From Piscicola geometra (Eukaryota; Annelida; Clitellata; Hirudinida; Piscicolidae), in the NCBI GenBank assembly GCA_943735955.1, contig OX030955.1:4775835-4839834 (forward strand): 64,000 nucleotides of DNA, written 5' to 3'. How positions within the stretch are numbered: position 1 is the first letter of the stretch; the number at the start of each line of letters is the position of its first letter. The notes under the pieces were generated by a model. That model was given only the letters and a program-made list of their open reading frames with translations. It searched no databases and was not told the DNA's origin. Below, one piece after another: positions 1 through 21,421 of this stretch. The translations under genes and the position numbers were made by a program.

Positions 1-888
1 AGGTGAGGAATGAATTCAAATGAAGTTACATGGTATTACATGGTATTCATGATTGGTACACACCAAATCAAGAGTCAATCCCAAACATCCCAACAAGTCA
101 CAACTACTTATATAAAGTGAACACACAACCATCCGAATCAACCATACAAAGCCCTGAAAAGTCACTTTTAACGCGTTTAAGACAAACAGACACACAAGAA
201 CCCGTCTCTAAAATCCTTCTCGGTCATATTTCGGAATATTTCATTAATGCATTGGTGATGATAGGCGGTTGAATGAATGCTTCGGGAATGGAAATAGGTT
301 GAGAGCAACTACTGCAAGACACTCAAAAGTCTCCAAGTACAAAAGCTACATTCTTAAGTGTGTCCAATGGATAGGCACGCACATATGCATGTATTTGATA
401 GTAATAGATCTTATTGCTAACTTCCTATTAATCATTATTGAATATTTAACAGCTGAAGTCGCATAGAAGTGGTTTAATTATTTTCGTAATGGGTTTGAGT
501 AAGTGATTAATTTATAATGAAGAAGGCTGCCCAAAGTAATCATCTTCCTCAAAAAGCACATCAGCACGCTGAGAACAGTTGAAATTATCGTAAAATGAAA
601 TAAAGAATCACCACTAGACACCCATCTACATTATCAAGCAATCCTTACCTTCAAACCTTCTACCAATTCCACAAACGCAGTCAATAATGAAGCCTTCTTT
701 TGACCATCAACAAACACACACCCACACGCATGCACACACGCCTCTCCAAACACAGAACCCCCAAACACACTCAAATCCACCTTTCACACCCCCACACCCC
801 CAAACACACAAATCCATTCCCCCCATAAAGCCTCCACACAAAGAAAAACCCCCCCCCCCCTCTCCCTCGCATACAAACAACCCCACAC
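1..888. other. 3' flank of plastin, no gene seen
   Basis: This stretch lies downstream of the plastin stop codon. It is AT-rich, with a C/A-rich block at about 700-890 (CACACA and poly-C runs) that gives open frames on both strands because of composition alone. No conserved coding exon was recognised. The plastin 3' UTR should fall here. On the minus strand an ATTAAA-type polyadenylation signal (TTTAAT on the plus strand) lies near 472-477, but its use is not shown. Confidence 0.6.
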
Positions 889-10604
<9,716 letters not shown>

Positions 10605-12630
10605 TTTCGCAGAAAAAAAGTAAGCGGATACAACGATAAAAAACACTGATACAAGAGTCTCTATTTAAAGGTAAAACGACAAGTTAATTATAACTCTAGG
10701 ATGTATGACTTGAGTCGAATTTAAATTCAAATATTGGATTGGAAAACAAAAAAATTTAAATTTGTTTTTTATTCTTCAATTAATGTTGGTTTTTGAAAAA
10801 TTTTATAAATATTCATGTTTTAAAATTTTTCGGAAAACTTGTTTTTGGTTGTTATATTAGAAAAATGGTCTCTAAAACTTTTGTTTTGACAACTAAAAAT
10901 ATTAGTTTTAAAAATAATTATTTTAAAAATACATTAATATATAAAAATGTAAAAAATTATTGTTCGGAAAGAATCATAGATAAATTATCTAATGAAGAAG
11001 AAAAATTATGTGGGATTTATTATGAATATTTGATTTTTATTTAAATTTTATATATTCGATAGGTAGCCTAATAACTGTTTTATTAAACTTCTTTTTTTTA
11101 TTGATTGATTAATAAAATAATAAAATATTAAATCTACATGATTTATTGTCTAAGATCCCTCTTTCGAATGAAAATGTTGTAAAAATAAAAGTCGAAAAGT
11201 CTTAAGATGTCGAAAAGCAGCTTACTGAAAAGTATATATACTTTTTTATAACATTCATTTTGTTGTGCCATTCACCCTGGGGAGTCGATAGGGCTTGTTT
11301 AAGGAAAGGAATATTAAAAAATTTATTAGTACATACTATAATCATTCTTAATAATATTTCATTTTTAAAATTAGACGAAAAGATCAAGGCGTTAAAAGGT
11401 TGAAAACCACTGTGCTAGAAAGATGTGAATAGGCTCAACAGCGATCATGGATAATTTTTTCTAATAAGCATCAAAAATAAAATATTATATGTATGCAGAC
11501 ACGTATCAACTTGAAGGCTTGTCTCAATGAATTTTATTTGTTTGAAAAACATTCCAATGATAAATTTGCAGAAAGTTTTATCATGTTTTTAGTTGCTATT
11601 TTTGAAAATCAAGGGTCTGAGTATCATGGGTATTCAGGGACCTCGTGTTCTCTGTTCGTACGCACTCTGGAGATGAAGGTGTTGATAAGGAAAGTGTTTA
11701 ACGTATTTGATGATCTTTTAATACATAAAAAATCATTATATGTAAGTTTTATTCTATTCATGAAATAACTCTTTTAATTCTTAGTATTCACAATTCTTTA
11801 AAAGTAATGTCATCAACATCTATGTAGTTTAGATTAGTTTAGTATTTGGACCGCCGAAGGTCTTTTGACATCTATAGACTATAGTGTATTCAAAAAGGAT
11901 ATATTGAAATTATTGTGTTATAACACTTGTTGTTAAGACTGACATTGCAAATGCCTACCCACGAAAACATCATCTTTGAAAAAACTTTAATAAATAAAAA
12001 ATTGAACCCTTAGTATTCATAAAAAATAAATATTTAGAAACATATGAACAAATCATCCGATGATGTACAACTATAAATGGGATTATACCACAACAATGAA
12101 AAATAATTAAATCTAAATTAATCGGTTACTTTATACATAGTTAAACACCCTAAACTAAAATTCCTAAAGTTTTTTTATTAGATTTTTTAAATTTAGGGAA
12201 TGATTATTGAAATGATAAGAAAAATTTTCACAACTTTTTCTCTCAATTGATTTAAATATTTATTTTTTATGAATATTAAACCACTAAATTGTTCCAAAAC
12301 TTAAACTTTTTCAAAGGTAGGCATTTTCATGAGTAGGTATTTTCAAAGCATACCGTATTCAACGCACTTGTAGGTAGAATAGTAGCAATCATGATGCTTG
12401 AGGTTTTTTTATTAAATTATTGAAATATTTTTATAAATATATTTTTAACATCATTATCAACCTTTCCATACTCATCATTAGTCAATTGACATCATAATTT
12501 ACTAACCGTGCGACATTTAACTATTTCTGAAAAATAAAGAAGTAGCTTGACATTTCAGTCACACAAGGTAGAAAGAATTCCCCAATAACCTCATTCGTTT
12601 CAGGCTAAAATCATAAATTAACACGCTCAC
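10605..12630. other. AT-rich region upstream of plastin
   Basis: This is the 5' flank of plastin (minus strand). A TATA-like TTTAAATAG (minus sense) lies near 10660, about 55 bp from the ATG, but it is unproven. A plus-strand open frame at 10793-11044 is AT-driven and has no recognised family. A short minus-strand stretch near 11640-11735 could be a terminal exon ending REHEVPEYP-stop, but its phase does not fit the signal-peptide exon at 12631. No other gene is seen. Confidence 0.4.
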
Positions 12631-12685
12631 TTGAATCCACGACAGTCAGCAGTAACAACAAAATCAACACCATCTTGATCGCCAT
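12631..12685 (-). CDS. signal-peptide exon of an unknown secreted protein (partial)
   Basis: On the minus strand an ATG opens MAIKMVLILLLLLTVVDS, a textbook secretory signal (Lys, then a run of Leu/Val/Ile) that stops at a good donor (CAA|GTGAGC) after 18 codons plus one base. The following exons were not found with confidence. A 43-bp candidate near 12350-12390 reads HHDCYYSTYKCVEY between AG and GT but is out of phase with this donor. The family is unknown. What is seen is a hydrophobic start exon; secretion is inferred. Confidence 0.45.
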
Positions 12686-13079
12686 CTTTTTGACTGGTTT
12701 TTGCGAGACTAAAGTTTCACGCTGTGTTCCTAGCTGTCGGATAAAATCTTTTTATATAATGCTTGAGTTTTTTTCTCTTAGATTTTTGTCAATAATTCGA
12801 AGCAATGCTTGCATAATTATAGATCGATTTTTTAAAGTTGGAAATGCAAATAGATTCGAGCTAAGTGCATTGCTGTTTGGGTCTTTGGAATTTGGCGGTA
12901 AGATAATTAGTTTGATTTTGTATAAGCCAAACTTTTCATTAAATAAATCAGTATTTTTGTTTGAAAATTCATCATGAGGGCTCAGTCACAGAAGTAAGAG
13001 CAGATGTCACTTCTTGCTCATTGATCATTTTTATGTTTGTAAAGGCCACGTGCTTTGAACTAAGCAGACCAGATGTCAG

Positions 13080-13222
13080 GGGAACGGGGATGCTTTAGAT
13101 GGTATTCGTCAGACTTGCAACTCAAAAGTCGCCTGTTCTAATCCTTGACGAGCAACCTTGAACTATCATATACCTAGTTTGAATGATGCGGTGTTTGCGA
13201 CGTATGCATTGAAAGATGTTTA
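13080..13222 (+). mobile_element. truncated family A SINE, copy 3
   Basis: This 5' fragment has a diverged box A (ATGCTTTAGATGG) and box B (TGTTCTAATCC), and shares CGGTGTTTGCGACGTATGCA with the copy at 9321. It breaks off before the 3' half. It is clearly older than the other two. Confidence 0.75.
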
Positions 13223-14177
13223 GGCTCATATATTCCGTTTTCTTTTTAGTGATTCTCATTTCCCTTCTTTCCAGCGCAAATCTTCACTCTTCTAAACTGT
13301 TTTCAATCCACTTTTTTTATTCTCTAAAAGTTACGATATCGTCTGTGAACATTACGGTAAAGCAATTTAAAAACATTATACATATATTATATTTATAATG
13401 TATTTATATTGCAGAATATTGTATCACATCAAAGCACATCATAAGATCAATGTTATGTTACTTGAAACATAAAGCTAGTGTAATAGCGGCATGCCTAGAA
13501 CTCGCCCTATTTATAAAATGCCTCACTAAACTCGAGAATCTAAGTAAGAATTTAAGGGTTAAAAGTGTAAAAAAAAATTGTGTACGTAAAAATGTATAGT
13601 ATTGATGAACATTATGAAGTGAGTTCATGGAAAAACGAGTTCTGAAAGAGTCGAAATCTAAATCAAGTGAGTTTTTTATAAACTTTATTGATTTGTAATG
13701 CACTCGATTAAATTTTTCTAATTATATATTTACCAGTTTTACTAAGTATATGTTAATATTTTGCAAATGTTGCTTTGATTAGGGTGGGGGATAATCATCG
13801 ATTTCAAAATTTCGAAGCGTCCACTTTGGACATACAATACAAGAAGGTTGACACCAACTTTAAAATTTCACTTCAAAGATAGCCCCTCCCCCCTTCACCC
13901 GTAATTTCTGCGCAGAAATCCTAGAGTACAATTCTTAATTATCTTCTATATTTGCTGCTCTCATCACATGTCTTGTGATTTCCGCTCCAAAAAATTTATA
14001 TTATTTTTCAACAGAAAGGGTGTGGCGTTTGAAACATAAAAAAATATTTAGTATATTTATTCTTCTATAATAGCTTTTAAAAATCTAGTTAGTATACTCG
14101 CTTTAAAAACTGTAAAAGGTATTTCAGAAACAAAAGAATAAATCGAAAATGAATTATTTTAATGAGTTTTAAAGTCT
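13223..14177. other. intergenic, AT-rich
   Basis: No coding exon was recognised. An AATAAA signal for the minus-strand ankyrin gene (TTTATT on the plus strand) lies near 14056, about 120 bp past its stop codon. Confidence 0.5.
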
Positions 14178-17100
14178 TCAAATAAGCTTTGTTTCCTCTA
14201 TGAACTCGTCTTGAACTTTAAGAATGGCTTCTTGGAGCTGGGGTGGTAGGTGACTGATATCATCCATAAAGTTTTTCACGCTTGTCAAAACATGCTGCTT
14301 GTCCCCGTCAAGAATCTTTTGCTTTCTGACCCTTTTGCGCATCACTATTCTGTATTGAGGTTGTGAAGTGCCAAAAAAGAGTTTTTAAGTTTAAAAACTT
14401 TATGTGGATATGCTTGAATATTAAAAATGTTAAAAGGTAGTTAAAGATTTAAATTCAAACTTTGCTGTTTTCATTTTTTTGTCGATTTCTGAAATATAAT
14501 ATATAAAACTTTATTTGTCAAGATCTTTCAAATTTACAATTTAAAATTTTTTAAACTGATGTTTTCATTCATCTCTTACCAAAATCTTCGGAGAGAAGCC
14601 TGTTAATTTCGTTTTCAAGGGCTTCTCTATCAAGCGTCTGAGTGTGAATAAAAGTGTTTAATGAAAAAAATGATTCACGAAATTTTTCTATTCCACGCTT
14701 TAAAACTTAATGATTCTGCTTCTCAGAAACTATTAATCCCAAAGATTACTTCAATCGGTTGATTCTCGAAATCTTCGTCTTCTTCAGGGTTCTGTGTGCT
14801 CAGATCAAGTCTATTAGAAAGTGGAGAGTAGTAAGGCAGAAGCCTTTTCTTTGAAAAGAAATTATCGATGAGTTATTTGTAAGTTTTTCGTGTTTTTACA
14901 TTTATGTGTTAAGTTTCTTACCTTGAGTACTATTTCTTCATTTTCTATCATGGCACGTTTATAAATATACGATAAATCATAAGTATTTAAATGGTTTCCT
15001 ATGTACCTGATCAAGGCTTGCTTGCTCAGTGAAAGCTCCATGCAGCTTGAGAAACGCTTCCATCTCAGTGTGCTTCAACTTCTGTGCTATCTCCAGGGCA
15101 GTGAGACCGTTCTAGAACGAAGAATACATTTGTTTTATGACATATAATTGCCACTATATCTTTTTGATAATTTATGGAAAGTATTTATTGAATTGAAATA
15201 CCATTCAGTAGTTTTTTGTTCATTAATAAACCATGAAAACTATTCAGCAGTTAAAAATGGTTTTTAAAATTTTCTGGTTTAATAACATTAGATGCTGTGT
15301 TTATGTTGCACTTTCTATCGACTAGGAACTGAGCGGATGACAACTGATTGAAGTAGGCCGAAATGTGTATTGGTCCGAAGCCATCCTGGAAAAGACGAGT
15401 GTAGAAAAAAATTCTTATTGCTGAATTTTAAAATATACGAAAATTATATCTCATATAAAACCTGATTAATTTATTTTAACCATGAATAAAACATTTTAAA
15501 TACTAATTTTTTTAATTAAAAATTTTACACTAAAACTGAACTCACAACGTTGACTTCATCAATTGAAGCACCTCGTTCAAGACAAAGGGAGCAGCAGGGA
15601 ATACTGGCATGCTGAATTGCTAAGTGGAATGGCGTGAATCCCTTCACTGACCTACTGTCCACTCTAGCACCACTTTCCAGTAATATTGTGGCTTCTTCCA
15701 AGTGCCCATGCTTGACTGCACAGTGTAGAGGCGTCAAACCTCCCTAATTGTAGGAATAAACGACTGTAAATTTAGGTTCAAAAGATTGTGGGTAAAGAAA
15801 TTGTTAGAATACGTCATTTTATTGGAGAGAACTAAAGGTGGAGAATTAATATAATTAAAAAAATAATGATTTTGCTAATTGATCAAAGTTAATTGATGAT
15901 GAGACCATGGTTGTACTGGATACGTTTGCAGCCCCTACAAGCAAGGCGAACAACATATCTTTCTTTCCTTCGTTTGCAGCCACATGCAGTGGCGTTATTC
16001 CTGTCTGAAAGATTATTTTGAAACATCATAGTTAATTTGATCTTCTTTTTAGAGTTTCTCAGTCATAATTTTTGTTTTCGGAAAGCAATAACCTAAAGCT
16101 AAAAACAACCATTTAATCAACACTAAATCTATTTTATTGTTTTTTTGACAAAATTCTATTTATAAATTTTCTTCTTATAACACATCTCAATAAATAGAAA
16201 GTTATACTGCAAAACTGACGAACCCTAGACTTGGAGTTCACATCAGCCCCTCTCTGAATCAGCAATGCCAGTAAGTTATCATTGCCGAAGTGAACTGCGT
16301 AGTGCAGAGGAGTGAATCCTGACTGGTAGGGTTGTGTTGTTTTAGAATTTAAAGCTAGATATTGTTTAATTTCTGAAATGTTCAATATTTTATTTTTGTA
16401 ATATAATTATTTTCTTTGCGATAGGTTTTTTAATTAACTTAGACTCAAAAACCTTCTACTTAAATATTAACAATAAGTTTTTTTATTTTACAAATTATTT
16501 TTGAATTTGGTAGTTCATTTTTTTAAACCAAAAAATTTATTATAGCGCACACCACTCGTAAATATACTGAGATGACATTTATTTTTTCTGAATAATTTTA
16601 AGTTATCGCTTCTCGGCCTAATGGCTAAGATCAAAAGTGTAGTATCTGTTCTTATCAGCTTAATATCTGATACGCCTCCTATACGGAGGCATCGATATTA
16701 AACCAATCTTTGGTCCGCGGAGAAAGTCTCGGGCTTGCTCGACCTTCTCCACGGGTTGGCCCGGTATCGCACTACCTCCGGGATCGGCCCTCTTTTTAAA
16801 GAATTAAAAATATTTTATTCTAAGTACTTATTTTTACGTTGATGTGTATTTTTTGAGGAAATAGTAGCTTTCTCACGCGGGATCGGATGTCTACATCAGG
16901 GGCGTTTGAGACCAGGAGTGCCGAAGCTGCATTGTTATTCATGGCTGCTAGGCGGTGTAGCGCTGAAACTCTTTTGCGTCTTGTGTCTTTTCCCTGTTAT
17001 GAAATTATTTCAATTTTATATATAAACTTTTGTATATTTTTCCACTCTGATATAATAGTGATGTGTAATATTTTAATTTTCGAACTTTGCATTCTAGTAA

Positions 17101-17594
17101 ACATGTTGCAATGTCTGAATGGCCCTTTTCCACGGCGATCTCTAATGCTTTGTCGATGTACTATGGAAAAATATAGAACGATTATTCAACTCATTTATAA
17201 AAGCAAAAAAAGTACATAAGAAGTTAGAGTTAGTAATTTCAGTCAAAATAGTTTGGTAATCAACTTAATATGGAAACCTTCGAAGGTATCGTTCCATGCA
17301 TCAGCAAGCATTCCACAACGTCTTGAAATCCCTTCTCACAGGCGACCAATAATGCTAAGTCGAGCTGCAAAAAATGGAAATTAATTATATAAAAAATAAA
17401 AATTAAGTAAATTAATTTAATGAATAAAACTTCAAAATAAACATTTTAAAAAATATATAAATCGTAAAAACTGCTCTGACATCATTATCTGCTCCATATG
17501 AGAGAAGTCCTTTCACAACGTCCACGTGACCTTCTTCACACGCCATGTATGTTGCTGTGTGACCTCTCTGTCCCGTATTTGCTGTTCTTTAGTG

Positions 17595-17689
<95 letters not shown>

Positions 17690-18075
17690 CACACAAACAC
17701 AGACACACACAAACACAAACACACACACACACGCACACACACACACACACACCTGGTCAACAGATCGGACGTCACATCCTCTAGAAAGCAGAAGGGAAGC
17801 CATGTGCCAATGGCCTGCCTTGCCCGAAAGGTGCAGTGCTGTGCTGCCATCCTTGAGTTGATTCACTTCATATTTAATTTAAACAATATAACGTAAATTT
17901 ACAGAAAGTTAAAATTGAAAAAAAGACTTATTATGCTTTTGAATATGTTTTGGAATAATTAATTTTTCACCTCCGTTTTCCAGTTTATGGCTTGTGGATT
18001 TTTCTTCAGGATATCAGCCACATGGTTTACTTTTCCAGAAGAAACCTTTTTCATGAAAGCATTTTTCCGAGACTT
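14178..18075 (-). CDS. ankyrin-repeat protein (13+ exons, 5' end open)
   Basis: Exons in order: 17971-18075, 17753-17851, 17472-17567, 17278-17364, 17086-17160, 16877-16993, 16224-16322, 15906-16004, 15546-15743, 15287-15385, 15007-15111, 14750-14791, 14580-14637 and 14178-14344. Reading phases agree throughout. Most early introns are phase 0 and many exons encode exactly one 33-residue ankyrin repeat (DGSTALHLSGKAGHW, SGFTPLHYAVHFGN, TGITPLHVAANEG, GGLTPLHCAVKHGH). About ten to eleven repeats are visible. They are followed by an acidic linker (NPEEDEDFE) and a basic, probably helical tail (VMRKRVRKQK) that ends ETKLI-stop. The first exon listed begins after an AG acceptor. Translation could start at its internal ATG (MKKVSSGKVNHVADI), giving about 474 residues, or further upstream. 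Ankyrin repeats bind other proteins. The specific family is not recognised. An intron hosts a U2 snRNA gene on the other strand. Confidence 0.88.
16605..16790 (+). ncRNA. U2 spliceosomal snRNA
   Basis: The start ATCGCTTCTCGGCC, GGCTAAGATCA, the branch-point recognition core GTGTAGTATCTGTTC, and stem IIa (TATCAG/CTGATA) are all those of U2. Stem IIb (GCCTCC/GGAGGC) and the stem IV closure (CCCGG/CCGGG) differ in sequence from the vertebrate form but keep pairing, so the RNA appears to be under selection rather than a dead copy. The Sm site reads AATCTTTGG, with a C where a U-run is usual. Length is about 186 nt, against about 188 in humans. It lies antisense inside the ankyrin-gene intron 16323-16876. 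A U-rich stretch follows the 3' end. U2 pairs with the intron branch site in the nucleus. Confidence 0.93.
17596..17752. repeat. (CA)n microsatellite at an ankyrin-gene donor
   Basis: On the minus strand the repeat reads GTGTGTGTG directly after the codon CAG that ends exon 17753-17851, so the donor is drawn from the repeat. Frames open through it on both strands are artefacts. Confidence 0.9.
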
Positions 18076-18106
18076 CTAAAAGTTTTTTAAAGTGTGTATT
18101 CATTAG

Positions 18107-18265
18107 CAAGGGCGGCGATCTGCTGCAAATCTTGGGGGGGGTCCTACCAAGAATGGACGGTGATCCTGGGAGGGGGTCTTGGGTATTTTACCATTAAGAT
18201 GGATCCCTCAATACCAAAAGTCAAGGGGGGTCTAAACCCCAGGACCCTCCCAAGATCGCCGCCCA
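18107..18265. mobile_element. MITE-like element with 10-bp target duplication
   Basis: A 159-bp GC-rich, near-palindromic element has terminal inverted repeats GGGCGGCGATCT / AGATCGCCGCCC. It is flanked on both sides by the identical 10-mer TATTCATTAG (18097-18106 and 18266-18275), a target-site duplication. No protein is encoded, so it would need a transposase in trans. Duplications of 9-10 bp are typical of Mutator-like elements; that assignment is inference. A longer relative is at 60360-60730. Confidence 0.8.
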
Positions 18266-18275
18266 TATTCATTAG

Positions 18276-19290
18276 TATGCATTGCATATTATCATAATTT
18301 CAATGCTTAGTTATCATTTTAAATTTCTTAAACAATTTTTTTTATGATTGATACAAAATTCTTCCATTTTTATGAATTTATCTTTAAAGGTATTTATCGA
18401 AAACTATTTCATAAAAAAAAACTAATTGTTAAGTTTGAAAATGTTTTTGAACAAATCTTATTTTGAAATTAACCTACTTTGAACCTTTTCAGCATTTTAA
18501 ATCTTTCAAAAAAAGCTTTCAAACTCTTTCTCACAACTAGGCAACCGCTTTTTCCAAGTCTACATTGCATTACATAAAAACAAACTGTTAGTAATATCAT
18601 TGGTAAGTTGGTATACACATATGAATATACACACAGTAGACTCCCGTACATACATACATACATAGAGACATCGATAGACACACATACAAACCTTAAATTT
18701 CTCAAGTACGGGTGATGAAAACAAGTGGTAATGCAATGGATGGAACACATGTGTAATATAAATTGTATATACTTATCTGAATATTATTTATCCAAAGTTT
18801 CTGAATACATTAAAAAGAATAACTTATTCAATTTTATTGTAAAAATGTAAAGTTGAATAGATGGTAAAATTAACACAAAAAACCATGAAGCAGCTTGTTT
18901 TTAATGCCTAGAATGGAAAGAACTAGCGGTGAAAACTTACATATAATCCTAATTCTTAATTTATGATATTTACTAACTTTTCACGTGTTTGACGCAATCC
19001 TAGAGTGTCTATACAAAACGCACATTTTGACATAAATTTATTTTTGCGTATTTTTTTGGAAGCAATTACTTGCATCCAATTAGATTTTTTCATCTCAGAT
19101 AATTTTCATTTGCATAGGCAAATTTATGTAGATTGGAGAAAAATAAAAAGGAAAATAGATGTATGAATCTTTTAAAAAAATTAAGCAAAACTCATAATAC
19201 TAACAGCATTCTTTTTCCCAAATACAGAATCTATAAACCCGCCACAACGTTTTCTCTCTTCTTTAACAACAGTTCACCCACTGCGCAACT
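18276..19290. other. AT-rich spacer
   Basis: It lies upstream of the ankyrin gene and downstream of the gene ending at 19291. No exon was recognised. A missing 5' non-coding or coding exon of the ankyrin gene may be here. A short GTAT/CATA-rich tract is at about 18600-18690. Confidence 0.4.
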
Positions 19291-19998
19291 TTACTTGGAT
19301 TCGGCAGCATTAATTTTGTTTGCAACACAAGATCTGTCAGATTCTCCGATCTGAAAACTCTCAAAGGAGCCAGTGTGGACTTGCAAAGTTACACCATTTA
19401 CTGCATCTGCTCTTTTCAATAGCAACATAAAAAAGAACGTCACATATGAGTCATAGTGCCGATTTTTGTTATCTTCTGTAACACTCTTGTAAGTTTTGAA
19501 TGGCACACACGTATTCAGCTTTTAGCAGAATGGCAGTGAGTTTTTTTCTGAGCACCCGATTCTGATGGGAATACATAATCGCTTAAAGACCAAAGAAACA
19601 CTAACCGTCATATAAGTTGTCATCTTGTCTAGTGACGCAGGTACCTTGTCTACATAAGTGATGTTTTTATTTGTAGTTCTTCCTTTTAAATCCGTCCATT
19701 ATCAAATTTTATTAAAAATAGCTCATTCGAAAGAGCATATGTATTTATTCTTTTATATGGATATAAATCAATTCAACCGCTGTAGTTTACATTTAGAAAT
19801 CGAATGATACAAATTATTTTTCATTATTAAGTATACAACTTTTCTTATTCGAAAATAGCTCTTCCATGAAATTATTTTAGCTATCTTTTATATCTTGTGA
19901 TTTCGAAAATGCAAAAAAATAATAATTCGTGATCGGAGGACTAACTTTATTTACATAATCCACAAGACAAACGTCGTTTGTTTCGCAAGTAGAAGTAA
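19291..19998 (-). CDS. unrecognised protein, probable extracellular domain exons
   Basis: Three candidate minus-strand exons read as protein. Around 19945-19998 the frame gives VTSTCETNDVCLVDY after a CACTAG acceptor. At 19606 to about 19682 it gives TTNKNITYVDKVPASLDKM, with a possible N-glycosylation site (NIT), ending in a GTTAG donor. At 19518-19291 it gives LNTCVPFKTYKSV, then VTLQVHTGSFESFQ, and ends SDRSCVANKINAAESK-stop. The last two join in phase. Paired cysteines and the glycosylation site suggest a secreted or luminal domain. The C-terminal pattern faintly recalls LAMP-type luminal domains, but I would not assign it. The 5' exons are unknown and the first junction's phase is unclear. 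Confidence 0.4.
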
Positions 19999-20181
19999 CC
20001 TAGTGAGAAAAGAAAAATGATAATCGTAAATCAGAATTAAAAGAGTGAATAAATATAACGCTATTAAAAGGATTTACAGTTTTAAAAAAACACTTTAGAA
20101 GAACTGTTAAATAAGACACACAAAACAAATGCAAAATATCGAAGAAATTTTTGTAATTATAAAATCTAAATTTTGTTTTAA

Positions 20182-21421
20182 TCATTGATAGTTTCCTCCG
20201 GTCATTCGAACAGACGATAATCCCTCATCAAACTTGGATGAAGCGGCAGGAGGATCGGCTGGTGGGATGACTTGGTGGTTCGCCATTTTGAATTGTTCGG
20301 CAGTGGTGCGTGTGATGAGGATACCAATGCCTTCAATCAGGGCTAGCAGTGTTCCACCAATAACAGCAGAGCCAGCCATTGCGGGAATGCCATTTCTTAC
20401 TGCCAAGATTGCCCCTGTAAGTGCCCCACTTGTGATCGAGTTCCATGGGTCTTCCTTCTGTCTCATGTACACCATGGAACAGTCTATGGCGGAAAACAAA
20501 CCTCCCCACACTGCGAAGTTGCCTCCAGTGATTGGAGCTTTTTCCCGGACTGAAGCTAGTGCCCCAAGCACACGCCTGTACTTTCCCTTGAGGGTTTCAA
20601 TTTAAAAATTATAGGAACTTTGAAAAATAATTTTATTATATATATATAGAAAACGAAAATTCATGAGAAAAAAACTGACTGAGACAAAAGTGAACATTAT
20701 ATTTTTAGAGAGCTATTGATGAAATAAAAATAAATAAAGTTAAAAAAACATGAATATCAATTATTTATTAAATTTTACTAAAATCGCACATTAAAATGTA
20801 AATATCTCACTTTTAAAACCATAATATATTTTGAAAATGAGATTTTGATAGTTGAGCTCCATTTACAATCAACAATGAAAACACTGTCTCATCAAGTCAG
20901 TTTTAACCTTTTCATCAACCAAGCCATATATCTGAAATTTCAATCAACTCACAGCTGGAGCGTTTCTGAATCCTTTGATGGAATGAAAGACCGAACCTCC
21001 GATAGCTCCCATGGCAAAAGCACCTCCACAATCATCTATTATCCTCCATGGACTGAAAGCAATGTTTTTATTGAGTTTTATTTTCTAATGTGAAAGAATC
21101 ATTTCAGTCTCATTAAATTGTTAGAAAAACAAATATTAATGCGTAATTATAATCTAATATATGCTTATTATTTATTTAATTTGCATTGCATAACTTTCAA
21201 TTAATTCTTTTTTTCGTTTATAGGATTTATAATATATATAAATTTTATATGAAAATATATTTATCATCATTACTTATTAAGATATTTGGAAGTTATTATG
21301 TTGAAATGGGTTGAAGAATGAGTTAAATATATGTTAAATATGGTCTACTTTCAAAAAAAGTTTAAATCTTCATAATATATAAATTAAGAGCTCACCATGG
21401 TTCTCTAGCGTATTCTTCCAT
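20182..21421 (-). CDS. TIMM17: TIM17, mitochondrial inner-membrane translocase subunit
   Basis: TIM17 is a core subunit of the TIM23 complex, which imports presequence proteins across or into the inner mitochondrial membrane. Exons are 21396-21421, 20953-21052 and 20182-20586, with matching phases, giving about 176 residues (human TIMM17A has 171). The N-terminus [21 protein letters not shown] is nearly identical to the family. The glycine-rich transmembrane segments ([32 protein letters not shown]) and the signature [16 protein letters not shown] are intact, and four membrane segments are expected. The two conserved cysteines (CGGAF and AIDC) that form the intramembrane disulfide are present. 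The C-terminal tail is divergent, as usual. The first coding exon carries only eight codons plus two bases. Confidence 0.96.

Noticed and set aside
10793..11044. 83-codon plus-strand frame upstream of plastin
   Set aside because: AT-driven composition and no recognisable family. The ending SNEEEKLCGIYYEYL looks protein-like but is not enough to call a gene.
14925..14947. Possible extra ankyrin-gene exon ending CTCAAG before GTAAGA
   Set aside because: Good donor, but the incoming phase gives a stop codon, whereas skipping it joins 15007 to 14791 in phase.
17498..17896. Thr/His frames through 17.6-17.75 kb
   Set aside because: CA repeat translation over the intron between two ankyrin exons. 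The real exons are on the minus strand.
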